The notes beneath the pieces are model-generated. The model had not been told where the DNA came from. It did not search any database and saw only the letters and a list, made by a program, of their open reading frames with translations. From Anammoximicrobium sp032229885 (GTDB taxonomy: Bacteria > Planctomycetota > Planctomycetia > Pirellulales > Pirellulaceae), in NCBI GenBank assembly GCA_032229885.1, contig JAVYAJ010000003.1:1-22369 (forward strand): a DNA stretch of 22,369 bases, written 5' to 3'. The translations under genes and the position numbers were made by a program. Shown here in pieces: positions 1 through 8,582 of the stretch (within the stretch, counting starts at the first letter, position 1; the number at the start of each line of letters is the position of its first letter).

Positions 1-61
1 CTCCAAAGCGACAGAGCGAGTCTCTCCAAAGCGACGGGGCGCGTCCCTCCAAAACGACGGG
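1..61. repeat. 23-bp tandem repeat, about 2.6 copies
   Basis: Units begin at 1, 24 and 47, each opening CTCCAAA(G/A)CGAC. The first two are full 23-bp units that differ at a few positions and the third is cut short near 61. Read on the minus strand the units carry GGAG(G/A)GAC(G/T)CGC followed by a CCCCGT or CTCTGT core, which relates them to the hairpins at 17227-17340. The array may continue left of the window. No gene is visible before cysC. Confidence 0.8.
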
Positions 62-74
62 ATATGCCTATGAC

Positions 75-92
75 GCCACGATCCGTCGTGGC
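75..92. repeat. Hairpin of the CTCCGT-loop family
   Basis: GCCACG and CGTGGC form a perfect 6-bp stem around the loop ATCCGT. It differs by one loop base from the hairpin at 17231-17250, so it looks like another member of the same dispersed family. It lies about 45 bp before the cysC start and could sit in its 5' leader, but no promoter was recognised here. Confidence 0.6.
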
Positions 93-134
93 TCCTGGGG
101 AACTGGAACATAAGCAACGGCAGCGCGAGGCAGT

Positions 135-818
135 ATGGCGCAGGATATCGAACGGACCCTAGTTACCTGGCACGCGCCGGCCGTCACGCGCGTTCAGCGC
201 GAACGGATCAACGGACACCGTGGCTGTGTCGTCTGGTTCACCGGGCTCAGCGGCAGCGGCAAGAGCACGATTGCCAACCTAGTCGACAGCCGCCTGGCCG
301 AGGCGGGCGTACACAGCTTTTTGCTCGACGGAGACAACGTGCGGCACGGGCTCAACGCCAGTCCCGACATGCTGCGCGCCCAGGGCGAAGATTACGCTCG
401 CCGGTTCGGTCTCGGATTTTCCGCCGACGATCGACGGGAAAACATCCGTCGGATCGGCGCGGTGGCCACGTTGTTCGCCACTGCGGGAACCGTGACCTTG
501 ACGGCGTTCGTCAGCCCGTATCGGCGCGATCGCTCGAGCGTCCGTCAGATGGTCGAAGCGGCCGGACGGCCGGGAGATTTCGTCGAGGTATTCGTCGACA
601 CGCCGCTCGAGGTCTGCGAAGCGCGCGACCCCAAAGGCCTGTACCGCCGCGCTCGAGCGGGCCAACTGAAGCAATTCACCGGAATCGATGATCCGTACGA
701 GCCGCCCGAGCAGGCCGAAGTCGTGCTTTGCGCCGGCGTCGAACCGCCCGAGGCGTTGGCGGACGCGGTGATCGCCCATCTGCGGCGGATGAGTTTGCTG
801 TCGCCGCCGGCGGATTGA
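135..818 (+). CDS. cysC: Adenylyl-sulfate kinase (APS kinase)
   Basis: Cytoplasmic kinase that phosphorylates adenosine 5'-phosphosulfate at the 3' position to give PAPS, for sulfate assimilation or sulfation. Visible motifs in the 227 residues: P-loop GLSGSGKS (37-44), DGDNVRHGLN (65-74), FSADDRRENIRRIG (95-108), FVSPYRRDR (125-133, with the Ser that aligns to the phosphorylated serine of the family), DPKGLYRRARAG (165-176) and FTGIDDPYEPP (181-191). It is a stand-alone kinase, not fused to a CysN-type GTPase. A stretch of about 15 residues (75-92) lies between the HGLN motif and the GFS motif, which are nearly adjacent in classical CysC. No cysD, cysN or sat is in the window. ATG 135 is the first start that keeps the full domain; only a weak GCGAGG precedes it. 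Confidence 0.95.
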   Translation: MAQDIERTLVTWHAPAVTRVQRERINGHRGCVVWFTGLSGSGKSTIANLVDSRLAEAGVHSFLLDGDNVRHGLNASPDMLRAQGEDYARRFGLGFSADDRRENIRRIGAVATLFATAGTVTLTAFVSPYRRDRSSVRQMVEAAGRPGDFVEVFVDTPLEVCEARDPKGLYRRARAGQLKQFTGIDDPYEPPEQAEVVLCAGVEPPEALADAVIAHLRRMSLLSPPAD

Positions 819-968
819 TGCCGGGCGACGACCAAAAATGCGCTGCAGCCGGGCCGGCCGGACGCGTCGCGCGGTCGGTCGCCCACGCGGTTGCATCTTT
901 GTCGCTGGACATCGATACTTGGACCAGGCTCTGAACGTCGCCGCCGAACACCGACTGTCGTCCGTCGC

Positions 969-2144
969 ATGAACACACCGCGGAACAGCACTCGTCGCGA
1001 GTTTCTTCAAGGCCGCGCGGCCGTCGACGCCCTGCAAGCGCTGGTCGAGCCGCGCACGCCGGTCGTCCCGCCGGCGGATTCCGTCGGCGGCCTGGCGGCG
1101 GCCAGCGCCGAATCGAGCGGCGACTCCGGCTATCTGATACAGATCAGCCGCCGGGCGATGGCCGCGGACTTCGAGATCTTTCTGACGGCCGACAACCAAG
1201 GCCGAGGGACCGAGGCCGCGCTGCGCGCGTTGGAGTTGGTCGAAACGCTCGAAACCCAGATGACGGTCTATCGACCGGACAGCGAAGTGATGGACATCAA
1301 CCGCCGGGCGGCGGATGGTCCCGTGGGCGTCGAGAGCCGACTGTTCGACATCCTGAAGACAGCGCAGCAGTTGTCGCGTGAAACCGACGGCGCGTTTGAC
1401 ATCACCTCAGGCCCCCTGTCGAAGGTCTGGGGCTTTTATCGCCGACAGGCCCAATTGCCGGATCCGGAAATCTTACAGCAAGCGCTGTCGCGCGTCGGCT
1501 ATGGTCTGGTGGAACTAGACGATCCAGGGCACGCGGTGCGGTTTCTGCGGCGCGGCGTCGAGATCAACCTGAACGCGATCGGCAAGGGGTATGCGCTGGA
1601 CCGGTGCGCCGAACTTCTGCGCGCGGCAGGCATTTCGGACTTCTTGATTCACGGAGGACGCAGCAGCGTCCTGGCCGCGGGCGTTCATGGCGCCGAGTCG
1701 AAAGGCTGGTCCGTAGCGTTGCGGCATCCGCTCAAGCCGACGCAGCGGCTGGCCGAGATCTGGCTCCGAGACCGTGCGCTGGGCACTTCGGGATCCGGCG
1801 TCCAGTTCTTTCATCATCGCGGCCGCCGCTACGGACATATCCTGGATCCGCGCACCGGATGGCCGGTCGAGGGCATTCTGTCCGCCACGGTCCTGGCCCC
1901 TTCCGCCGCCCTGGCCGACGCCGTCTCGACCGCCTGTTTCGTGTTGGGCCCTGAGGGCACGCGGCAGTATTGCGAGCGTCACCCGGAGATCGCGGCCATC
2001 CTGGTCTGCCCGGGCAAGCGCAGCGGCAACATCGCTATCCAAGTCTACGGCGTGCACGAAGACGACTGGCAGCGGCTCGACCAACGCGGCGTCGACACCC
2101 TGCAAACCGAGTTGCGCGAGCCGTCTCATCCATCCGGCGATTAG
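969..2144 (+). CDS. apbE: FAD:protein FMN transferase (ApbE family)
   Basis: Members transfer FMN from FAD to a Thr or Ser of target flavoproteins such as Nqr or Rnf subunits, usually outside the cytoplasmic membrane. The 391 residues show DGAFDITSGPL (140-150), NLNAIGKGYALD (200-211), a flavin-contact region with IHGG (227-230), HILDPRTG (290-297) and APSAALADAVST (310-321), where Asp317 and Thr321 match the Mg-binding residues of the family. The N-terminus has a twin-arginine-like TRREFLQ (8-14), but the following segment is not very hydrophobic, so Tat export is only possible. ATG 969 is the first ATG of the frame; the frame is open upstream to a TTG at 891. No Shine-Dalgarno sequence is visible. 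It follows cysC by 150 bp and no target flavoprotein gene is nearby. Confidence 0.93.
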   Translation: MNTPRNSTRREFLQGRAAVDALQALVEPRTPVVPPADSVGGLAAASAESSGDSGYLIQISRRAMAADFEIFLTADNQGRGTEAALRALELVETLETQMTVYRPDSEVMDINRRAADGPVGVESRLFDILKTAQQLSRETDGAFDITSGPLSKVWGFYRRQAQLPDPEILQQALSRVGYGLVELDDPGHAVRFLRRGVEINLNAIGKGYALDRCAELLRAAGISDFLIHGGRSSVLAAGVHGAESKGWSVALRHPLKPTQRLAEIWLRDRALGTSGSGVQFFHHRGRRYGHILDPRTGWPVEGILSATVLAPSAALADAVSTACFVLGPEGTRQYCERHPEIAAILVCPGKRSGNIAIQVYGVHEDDWQRLDQRGVDTLQTELREPSHPSGD

Positions 2145-2516
2145 CGTCGCCCGCCCGACGCCCCGCACCCCGATATTTCCCTGCCCTGCCTTTGTGCCGT
2201 TGTCAAGTGTACTTGTCGCGCGTACTTGTCGCGCGTACTTGTCAAGCGCACTTGTCAAGTGTACTTGTCGCGCGTACTTGTCGCGCGTACTTGTCAAGCG
2301 CACTTGTCAAGCGTACTTGTCAAGCGTACTTGTCAAGCGCACTTGTCGCGCGGACTACGAGCCGCTGCAAGCCAGCCGCGCCGTGATTTGGCAGCGGCGC
2401 GTCGGCAGACCCAGCGCGACGTCAAGGCCGCATGTTGGCATAGCGACGATTGGCAGACCGGGGAATCGCGTGCGATGACGAATGTCGCAACCCGAAACTG
2501 ATGATTGGACAACGCG
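2145..2516. other. Intergenic region with minisatellite
   Basis: This 372-bp gap separates the convergent apbE and TPR genes. Its middle is the 13-bp tandem array at 2198-2353. The flanks carry no credible gene. Open frames here arise because the 13-bp period gives a 13-residue repeat in every frame. A short palindromic stretch CGCGCTAGCGCG at 2513-2524 overlaps the TPR stop codon and might help termination. Confidence 0.7.
2198..2353. repeat. 13-bp minisatellite with higher-order structure
   Basis: Eleven full 13-bp units run from 2211 to 2353, preceded by one degenerate unit (2198-2210). The unit is ACTTGTC followed by GCG or AAG and then CGT, CGC, TGT or CGG. In order from 2198 the middle triplets are AAG, GCG, GCG, AAG, AAG, GCG, GCG, AAG, AAG, AAG, AAG, GCG. 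Apart from the first bases of the degenerate unit, units 0-3 and 4-7 are identical, so a 52-bp block was duplicated. AAG-type units contain the inverted repeat CTTG-T-CAAG. The pattern suggests slippage plus block duplication. Confidence 0.95.
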
Positions 2517-3827
2517 CTAGCGCGCATCGCGCCAGGGCTGCTTCTCCTGGAAAGCCTTCAGCACTTTTTGCTCGTCCGCGCGCTCTGCTTCCGGCGCCAC
2601 GTCCAAGACTTTGGTCTGCCACTGGACGGCCTGGGCAAAGTCGCCCATTTCCGCGTAGGCGGCGGCGAGCGATTTGAGGTCGGTCCATTCTTTCCATTGA
2701 CCCAGCTCGCAGGCGGTTCGCGCAGACTCGACCGCCTGTTTCCCGTTGCGAAGCTTGTCGTCCGGGCACGTGGCCAACAGCCACGCACGGTTTTGATGCG
2801 CCAGGATGTATTTCGGCGCCAGCTCGATAGCCTTGTCGTAGTCGGCCAGGGCTTCGGCGTACTTGCCCAGCATCTGGCGGTTGAATCCGCGATTGTTATA
2901 GGCGACCGCGCCTTGCGGGTTCAGCTTGATGACCATGTCAAAATCGGCGATCGCCTTGGCGGGCTCGTTCCGTTGAAACCAGAGGAAGCCACGGGCGCTG
3001 TAGGCTTGGACGTGTTTGGGATCCAATTTCAAGGTTCGATCAAAGTCGGCCAATGCCTCGTCCCACTTCTCCATCGCCTGCCACACGCCGGCCCGTTGGT
3101 TGTACAGGGCCGGATTTTTGGGCTGCAACTCGATCGCCTGGGCTAGATCGTCGAGGGCTTTGATCTCTTGGTGGGCTGCCAGGTACGCGCTCGCCCGGTT
3201 TTGGTAAACGCCCGCCGAATGATTCCCCCGTTTGATCGCGGTCGAAAAGTCCTCGATGGCCTTGTCGGCCTGTCCTAGGGCCAGTCGAGCTACACCGCGA
3301 TTGACGAACAGATAGGCGTCGTCGATTCCTAGACGGCCGGCCGCGTCGTAGTCACTGACCGCCTTTTCGAACTCGCCCCGCGTCGCCCACTGGATGCCTC
3401 GATTCAGGAACACCACCGGGTTCTTCGAGCCTGCCTTCACCGCCGCGTCATAATCGGCGAGCAGTTCGTCCTCCTGGCCGGTGCGCAGCCAGACCATGGC
3501 CCGCCGCTCGTAGTTCACGGGCTGACGCGGGTTGGCGCGAATCAGTTGGTCATAGATCGGCTGGGCCTGCTCTAGACGCACGACGGCGTTCTGTGCGACC
3601 CAGCCCGCGAGTTTCTGAGCCGTCTGAACCCAGTACTGATCCCGGTCCGTCGCCAGGACCGTCACGATCTGTCCGGGTTCGAGCGTCGCGATCTGCTTCT
3701 GGCCATCGGTCACTGGCGTCGGACCGCGTGCGACGACCTCGAACGATTGCATCGGTTCAGCGGCCAGCACCGCGAGGCCGACGGTCCAGACGAACACGAG
3801 CGAAACGGCGGATACTTTCCGAGTCAT
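2517..3827 (-). CDS. Exported SH3-like/TPR repeat protein
   Basis: This 436-residue protein has an N-terminal signal peptide (residues 1 to about 23, hydrophobic core SAVSLVFVWTVGLAVLA), a small SH3-like segment (about 28-86, with YWVQTAQKLAGWV resembling bacterial SH3 folds) and about nine tetratricopeptide repeats from residue 88 to 412 with the usual pattern of Ala, Gly, Tyr and Pro (for example NNRGFNRQMLGKYAEALADYDKAI region, 311-334). TPR arrays are protein-binding scaffolds, here probably on the periplasmic side; the partner is unknown. ATG 3827 is preferred over the upstream start at 3845 because it places the signal peptide directly at the N-terminus. It lies downstream of the efflux lipoprotein on the same strand, but the 394-bp gap argues against a tight operon. 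Confidence 0.88.
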   Translation of the reverse strand: MTRKVSAVSLVFVWTVGLAVLAAEPMQSFEVVARGPTPVTDGQKQIATLEPGQIVTVLATDRDQYWVQTAQKLAGWVAQNAVVRLEQAQPIYDQLIRANPRQPVNYERRAMVWLRTGQEDELLADYDAAVKAGSKNPVVFLNRGIQWATRGEFEKAVSDYDAAGRLGIDDAYLFVNRGVARLALGQADKAIEDFSTAIKRGNHSAGVYQNRASAYLAAHQEIKALDDLAQAIELQPKNPALYNQRAGVWQAMEKWDEALADFDRTLKLDPKHVQAYSARGFLWFQRNEPAKAIADFDMVIKLNPQGAVAYNNRGFNRQMLGKYAEALADYDKAIELAPKYILAHQNRAWLLATCPDDKLRNGKQAVESARTACELGQWKEWTDLKSLAAAYAEMGDFAQAVQWQTKVLDVAPEAERADEQKVLKAFQEKQPWRDAR

Positions 3828-4221
3828 GGCGTAACCTAACCACAAGCGAGCCGCGTCGGAGCTGGACGGGGCTGAACGGGGTTGAACGGGGTTGTGCGAA
3901 CAAGCTGCAAAGAACGGCGCGCAGGCACGCTAATCAAGCGTTCTCGGGATGCGCGCCATTCATGCGTCCGAGATGCGTGGACGGCGCGTACGTCGCGCTG
4001 ATGGCGGCTCTCGCCAGGCGGTTGCGGATGGCGAATTTCCCCATAACCGGCTGCGCAAGCGTGGAAATTACCGACCCGCCTTCGCCCACGCCTCGAGTTA
4101 CCCGTCACGGTCGCCCGCGTGCGATCCAAGTCCGGGTCGCAAATCGATGGGCATCCATGGTACGCAATTTCCCCCGCCACGGCCAGAGGCCCGCGCTGAT
4201 CGGCGCCGCCGAATTGCGGTG
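3828..4221. other. Intergenic region, mostly featureless
   Basis: This is a 394-bp gap between two minus-strand genes. A 10-bp direct triplicate (G-ACGGGG-TT type units at 3861-3870, 3871-3880 and 3881-3890) lies just upstream of the TPR gene. I see no credible gene, RNA or promoter in the rest. Open frames crossing it are extensions of antisense frames. Confidence 0.6.
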
Positions 4222-5682
4222 TCAGTCGGTCGGCGAACCGTTGGGCGGAATGGGAATCATTTCCGCCGCGCCCCCCAAGGATGCGCCGCCGACGCTTCGT
4301 TCGAGCGATGCCAGAGTCTGGCGCATTTGGACTTCGAGCCGCTGTTGACCGACCCGGTACTCGAGCAAGCGGCGCCAGTTGTCGATCAGCATCAAAATGT
4401 CGCCGCCGCCCGCGCGATAGGCGCTGGTCGAGGCGGCGAGCGTCTGTTCGGCGCGGGGAATGATCTCGGCATCGAATAGAGCCAAAATCTGTTCCTGGCT
4501 TGTCAATTGGGCCACCAGGTCTTTGATCTCTTCGCGAGCCTTGTCGCACCGGGCGTCGTACTCGCGCGCGCTGGCCACCGTCTGCGCCTCGGCTTCGCGG
4601 ACGCCCGCATCCAGCCGCTTTCGATAGATAGGGACGTTGGCGCCGAACCCCACGCCGATCATGCCGATTCCGTCCGCCATCGGCGACATGGCTCGGTCCG
4701 TGGTCATGTCGCCCCAACTGGCTCGCAAGGTGAGATCGGGGAAATACTGTAGCCGAGCCAGATCGACGTTCAGTCGGTCGCGGCGGATTTCGGCCAGTTG
4801 CGCGTCCAGGTCCGGACGCGCTTCGATCGCCAGCGCATACAATCGCTCGAGGTCGATCGGGATCTGTTCCACCGCCAGGGTGGGCAGCGCTTCGACAGGC
4901 GTGTCCGGCGGCGCGTGCAGCAACCGCGCCAGCCTCGCCCGGGCCTGGTGCAACTGTTGTTCCAACTGCAACAGTTGGGCGTCGATGTTTGACACTTCGA
5001 GCCGCGCGCGGAGCACGTCCTGCTGGTTGACGGCGCCGGCGCGATACTTCATCTCCGCGATGGCCGCAAAGTCCTCGACCAGCGCACGGTTTTGGCGGAG
5101 AATATCCGTCGAGACCTGAACCAGATACAACTCGTAGTAGGCCCGCTTGACCTGTTCGACGATCTCGAGCTCGGTGGCGGCGAGTTCCGCGCAGGCTGCG
5201 GCCGCTTCGGCAGCCGCGGCCGCCGCGCGGGTGCGCAGCTTTCCCGCCCACGGAATCTGCTGAGACGCCATGATTTCATAGGTCGATCGACCGCCGACAG
5301 CCTGCGGAACATAGGGATAGAACGGGTACCCGGTGACGTCCAGCATCGGATCTTCGAGCGCGGACGCCTGGGGGACTCGCATCGCCGCCGCATCGGCTCG
5401 CTTGCGTTTGGCGTGGATTTCCGGGTTCCGGGCGAGCGCCCACGACACGTACTCGTCAACCGCATGCGGACCGACCAGCCGCGGCTCGATCGCGATGCCG
5501 GCCTCAGAGATCGGTTCGCAAGCCGCATCGTTGACCAGCGCCGCCGAAGCCACCTCGGCAAACTCGGGATCTCGAACGGTGTGCGCCGTTCGACAGCCGA
5601 CCATACAGACAGCCAGCCCGATCAGGATCAGCCTGGCGCCGCGCCGGCGGGCCGTCAGTCGGTCGGTCTCGCACGTTCGCAT
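4222..5682 (-). CDS. TolC-like outer-membrane efflux lipoprotein
   Basis: Outer membrane factor of the TolC/CusC/NodT type, which would form the outer-membrane channel of a tripartite efflux or secretion system. The 486 residues start with a lipoprotein signal (Arg-rich n-region, hydrophobic 18-27, lipobox MVGC with the acylated Cys at 30). Two OEP-type repeats follow, about 78-260 and 283-465, each with long heptad-rich helices and typical motifs such as ALARNPEI (82-89), PYVPQAVGG with SQQIPWAGKLR (139-150), YRAGAVNQQDVLRAR (213-227), ARPDLDAQLAEIRR (288-301), FPDLTLRASWGD (314-325) and YRAGGGDILMLID (422-434). No adaptor (MFP) or RND/ABC pump gene is adjacent, so it is an orphan that must pair with components encoded elsewhere. 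Confidence 0.92.
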   Translation of the reverse strand: MRTCETDRLTARRRGARLILIGLAVCMVGCRTAHTVRDPEFAEVASAALVNDAACEPISEAGIAIEPRLVGPHAVDEYVSWALARNPEIHAKRKRADAAAMRVPQASALEDPMLDVTGYPFYPYVPQAVGGRSTYEIMASQQIPWAGKLRTRAAAAAAEAAAACAELAATELEIVEQVKRAYYELYLVQVSTDILRQNRALVEDFAAIAEMKYRAGAVNQQDVLRARLEVSNIDAQLLQLEQQLHQARARLARLLHAPPDTPVEALPTLAVEQIPIDLERLYALAIEARPDLDAQLAEIRRDRLNVDLARLQYFPDLTLRASWGDMTTDRAMSPMADGIGMIGVGFGANVPIYRKRLDAGVREAEAQTVASAREYDARCDKAREEIKDLVAQLTSQEQILALFDAEIIPRAEQTLAASTSAYRAGGGDILMLIDNWRRLLEYRVGQQRLEVQMRQTLASLERSVGGASLGGAAEMIPIPPNGSPTD

Positions 5683-5790
5683 GGCGATGCTCTTGATTCG
5701 GCGGTGCGCGAGGCTCGGCCGGACACCGATCCGCCTCGGTACGGGGCTGGCGGGTGGGAACGCAGACGCGAGGCGCGATTCTGCCGTCTC

Positions 5791-5808
5791 TGCCGAAAGT
5801 TATCGGCA
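5791..5808. repeat. Small inverted repeat upstream of efflux gene
   Basis: TGCCGA and TCGGCA form a 6-bp stem around AAGTTA. It lies about 110 bp before the start of the efflux lipoprotein and 96 bp beyond the stop codon of rlmKL. Both genes read leftwards, so it could be an rlmKL terminator or a site in the efflux promoter region. There is no run of T after it on the minus strand. Confidence 0.35.
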
Positions 5809-5903
5809 CACCGCTTGTCCGGTTTGACGCGAATCGCCGGAGCCATCACAGGACGCACAACCCCTACCGTCGGCAAAGTCGGGCCGCGCGGGGATGATCG
5901 CGT

Positions 5904-8282
5904 TCAAGATTTGACCAGCGTCCAGCAGCGGTGAACGCGCTTGTTGCGAAAGTCCGGCGGAATGGTCTGGGCGGTGATCTCGCGCAGCGCCGCGCCGCGC
6001 AATGCGTGCTCGTCCAGCTTGAAGCGGCGATGGTTGGTCGAGAAGTAGATCTTGCCGCCGGGAGTCAACTGGGCGAGCAGCAGTTCCAGCAGCTCGACGT
6101 GCTGCCGCTGAACGTCCCAGTCCGCCTCCAGCCGCTTGCTGTTGGAGAACGTCGGCGCGTCGACGACCGCCAGGTCGAAAGGCGGCTCGCCGTCCGCCGC
6201 ATGACGGCGCAGAAAACTCGTGGCGTCGGCGCGAATGAACCGATGCGCAGCGTCGGTGAACCCGTTTCGCTGCATGTTCCGCCGAGCCCAGCCGAGGTAC
6301 GTATTGGATAGATCCACCGTGGTCGTCGCCGCCGCGCCCCCGGCCGCGGCATAGACCGTGAACGAACCCGTGTAGCCGAACAGGTTGAGGAACCGTTTTC
6401 CCGCCGCATCGGCCTGGACCATCGCCCGTGTTTGACGCTGGTCGAGGAACAGGCCCGTGTCGAGATAATCGCTCAGGTTCACCACGAATGCGTGGCCGCC
6501 CTCGTGGACTTCGAACGCGTGGCCGACGTCATTCTGCCGCTCGTACTGAGACTTGCCAGCCTGCCGTTGGCGATGCTTGAGATAGATCTGCTGCTCGGCG
6601 TCGACGCCCAACGCCTCGGCGGCCGCGCGCACGATGAAGTCGAGCCACAGGCGGTGCTCGGCGGCGGACCGATCATGCGGACGCGCAAACTCGGCCACGT
6701 GAAGCTGACCCTCGTACCAGTCGATGACCAACGGCACATCCGGGATATCGCGATCGTACAGACGAAAGCAGCTGATCCCCTGCCGCCGCGCCCACTTGCG
6801 CCAATGTTTGCCCATCCGCGCCAGTCGATTGCGAAACATGGCCGCCTGGTCGTGCCAGCGCGGCGCAATCGGCGACGGCGGACCGGACCGCCTCGCGCCC
6901 GACTCGCTTCGTCCACAGAAGGCGTCGTATCGCGTCGGTTCATCGATGGCGTCCGGGATGGACGCCACATTTTGATCGGCGGCGCTGTCCCCTGCGGTGT
7001 CCGCGTTTCGATCGGCGGTCGCGCCCCGCGGATCCGCCCTCTCCGCAACGATGGCCTCCGCAACGACGGCCTCGGGGCCAGCGTCCGTGGCCGCGGCGGC
7101 CGCATCGCCCGACGTCGGTGCGGCGACCGCATCTGACGGCGATCGGCGCGTCCCTTGGTACAGGTCGAAACGCAACAGTCGGCACTCGATCGGCCCGTTG
7201 TAGACGCGAATCTTCCGCGACGGCCGCAGACCGATCTGCTTTCCCGCCTCGAGGTTTCCGGTCACGATCCAGGCGGTATAACCCGCGAAATGCTGTTTGA
7301 GCACGTCGCCGATGCGTCGATAGAAGGCCGCGCTCTGAGCGACCTTCAACCGCTCGTCGTAGGGCGGATTGGCGACCAGCGTGCCCGTCGCGGTCGGCGG
7401 CCGGCAGGCGTCCAGATTCAGCGTCTCGAACCGCACATCGGCCGCCACGCCCGCCCGCTCGGCGTTGCTCTGCGCCATGCGGACGGCCTCGACATCGATG
7501 TCCGAACCGACGAGGCAACACGGCGCCGCGGGCAACTCGTCTCGCCGCAGTTCCGCCAATACCTTGTCGTACAGCGAACGATCGAAGTCCTTCCAGGTTT
7601 TGAACCCGAACCGTCGCCGGATCGCGCCCGGGACCATATTGCGAGCCAGCATCGCCGCTTCGATGCACAGCGTTCCGGAGCCGCATAGGGGATCGACGAG
7701 CGTCGAGCGGCGATCCCAATCGCTGAGCCGCAAGATCCCGGCGGCCAGGACTTCGTTCAGCGGCGCCTCGCCGGCCTGCGTTCGGTAACCGCGACGATGG
7801 AGCGAATCGCCGGACGAATCGAGCGATACGGTGGCCATGTTCTGGACCAGGTGCACGCTGATCCGCAGACCCGGGTGGTCGCGATCGACCGATGGCCGCC
7901 GGCCCGTATGCTTGCGGAACTGATCGACGATCGCGTCTTTGCACAGTTGCGCGACGTACCGCGAGTGGGTGCAAAACGAGCTCCAGACCGACGGATCGAT
8001 GGCCAGCGACCGATCCACATCCAGATGCGACGACCAATCGATCTGCTGGACGCCGTCGTACAGCGCCCGTTCGCTGGTCGCCGAAAAACGCGCGATCGGC
8101 TTGAGGATCCGGATGGCCGTGCGGCAGGCCAGGTTCGCGCGGTACATCAGCCGCTGGTCGCCGACGAACGCCACGCCGCGATGAGCGGGCTGCACATCCG
8201 CGGCGCCGAGCTCCGTCAGCTCGGATGCCAGGACGTGTTCGAGGCCGGCCAGTGTCTTTGCATGCAGGGGAAAGGCGGTCAT
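5904..8282 (-). CDS. rlmKL: Fused 23S rRNA methyltransferase RlmKL
   Basis: Bifunctional enzyme. In E. coli the N-terminal RlmL half makes m2G2445 and the C-terminal RlmK half makes m7G2069 in 23S rRNA. The 792 residues hold a THUMP region (about 40-155), the RlmL Rossmann domain with DPLCGSGTLCIEAA (197-210), GSDID (259-263) and ANPPYDER (304-311), then an Ala/Asp/Pro/Arg-rich linker of about 100 residues (379-482), and the RlmK domain with FRLYDRDIPD (506-515), LNLFGYTGSF (632-641), DLSNTYLGWARRN (657-669) and VDAPTFSNS (707-715). E. coli RlmKL is about 702 residues, so the excess is mainly the linker. ATG 8282 begins MTAFPLHAKT, the normal start of this family; the frame is open for 142 more codons upstream but that part is Arg-rich and looks noncoding. 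Confidence 0.95.
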   Translation of the reverse strand: MTAFPLHAKTLAGLEHVLASELTELGAADVQPAHRGVAFVGDQRLMYRANLACRTAIRILKPIARFSATSERALYDGVQQIDWSSHLDVDRSLAIDPSVWSSFCTHSRYVAQLCKDAIVDQFRKHTGRRPSVDRDHPGLRISVHLVQNMATVSLDSSGDSLHRRGYRTQAGEAPLNEVLAAGILRLSDWDRRSTLVDPLCGSGTLCIEAAMLARNMVPGAIRRRFGFKTWKDFDRSLYDKVLAELRRDELPAAPCCLVGSDIDVEAVRMAQSNAERAGVAADVRFETLNLDACRPPTATGTLVANPPYDERLKVAQSAAFYRRIGDVLKQHFAGYTAWIVTGNLEAGKQIGLRPSRKIRVYNGPIECRLLRFDLYQGTRRSPSDAVAAPTSGDAAAAATDAGPEAVVAEAIVAERADPRGATADRNADTAGDSAADQNVASIPDAIDEPTRYDAFCGRSESGARRSGPPSPIAPRWHDQAAMFRNRLARMGKHWRKWARRQGISCFRLYDRDIPDVPLVIDWYEGQLHVAEFARPHDRSAAEHRLWLDFIVRAAAEALGVDAEQQIYLKHRQRQAGKSQYERQNDVGHAFEVHEGGHAFVVNLSDYLDTGLFLDQRQTRAMVQADAAGKRFLNLFGYTGSFTVYAAAGGAAATTTVDLSNTYLGWARRNMQRNGFTDAAHRFIRADATSFLRRHAADGEPPFDLAVVDAPTFSNSKRLEADWDVQRQHVELLELLLAQLTPGGKIYFSTNHRRFKLDEHALRGAALREITAQTIPPDFRNKRVHRCWTLVKS

Positions 8283-8404
8283 GTCGTCCTGGCCCGTGGC
8301 CGAAAGGCTGCTGTGGCGTCCGCACAGGCCGGCCAACGCGGGACCATATCCATCGCGTGCGCGGGTGCGAATGATCGCGTGAACGTCAAGGCTGGCGCGG
8401 CGCA

Positions 8405-8422
8405 GGCGGACGCCAGTCCGCC
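8405..8422. repeat. Perfect hairpin GGCGGAC/GTCCGCC
   Basis: A perfect 7-bp stem with a GCCA loop lies about 120 bp upstream of rlmKL. It shares the core GCGGACGC with the hairpin at 8583-8615, so the two may be copies of one small dispersed element. Confidence 0.5.
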
Positions 8423-8582
8423 CCGCCAGGTTCCCTTCCGAGCCGCGCGAGACGTTCGCCGGCAAGCGTTCACAAGCCGAATCTGTACCCGCACAGTGTA
8501 CAGGATCCCGGCACGGCGCGTAGAACGCATGCCGCAAGATGTCGTGGCGGCCGAGGCCGACCGCGTCCGGCGGATGGGATCG

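Noticed and set aside
2198..2353. CRISPR array or plasmid-type iterons
   Set aside because: There are no unique spacers and no cas or rep genes; the units are contiguous 13-mers, so this is a minisatellite.
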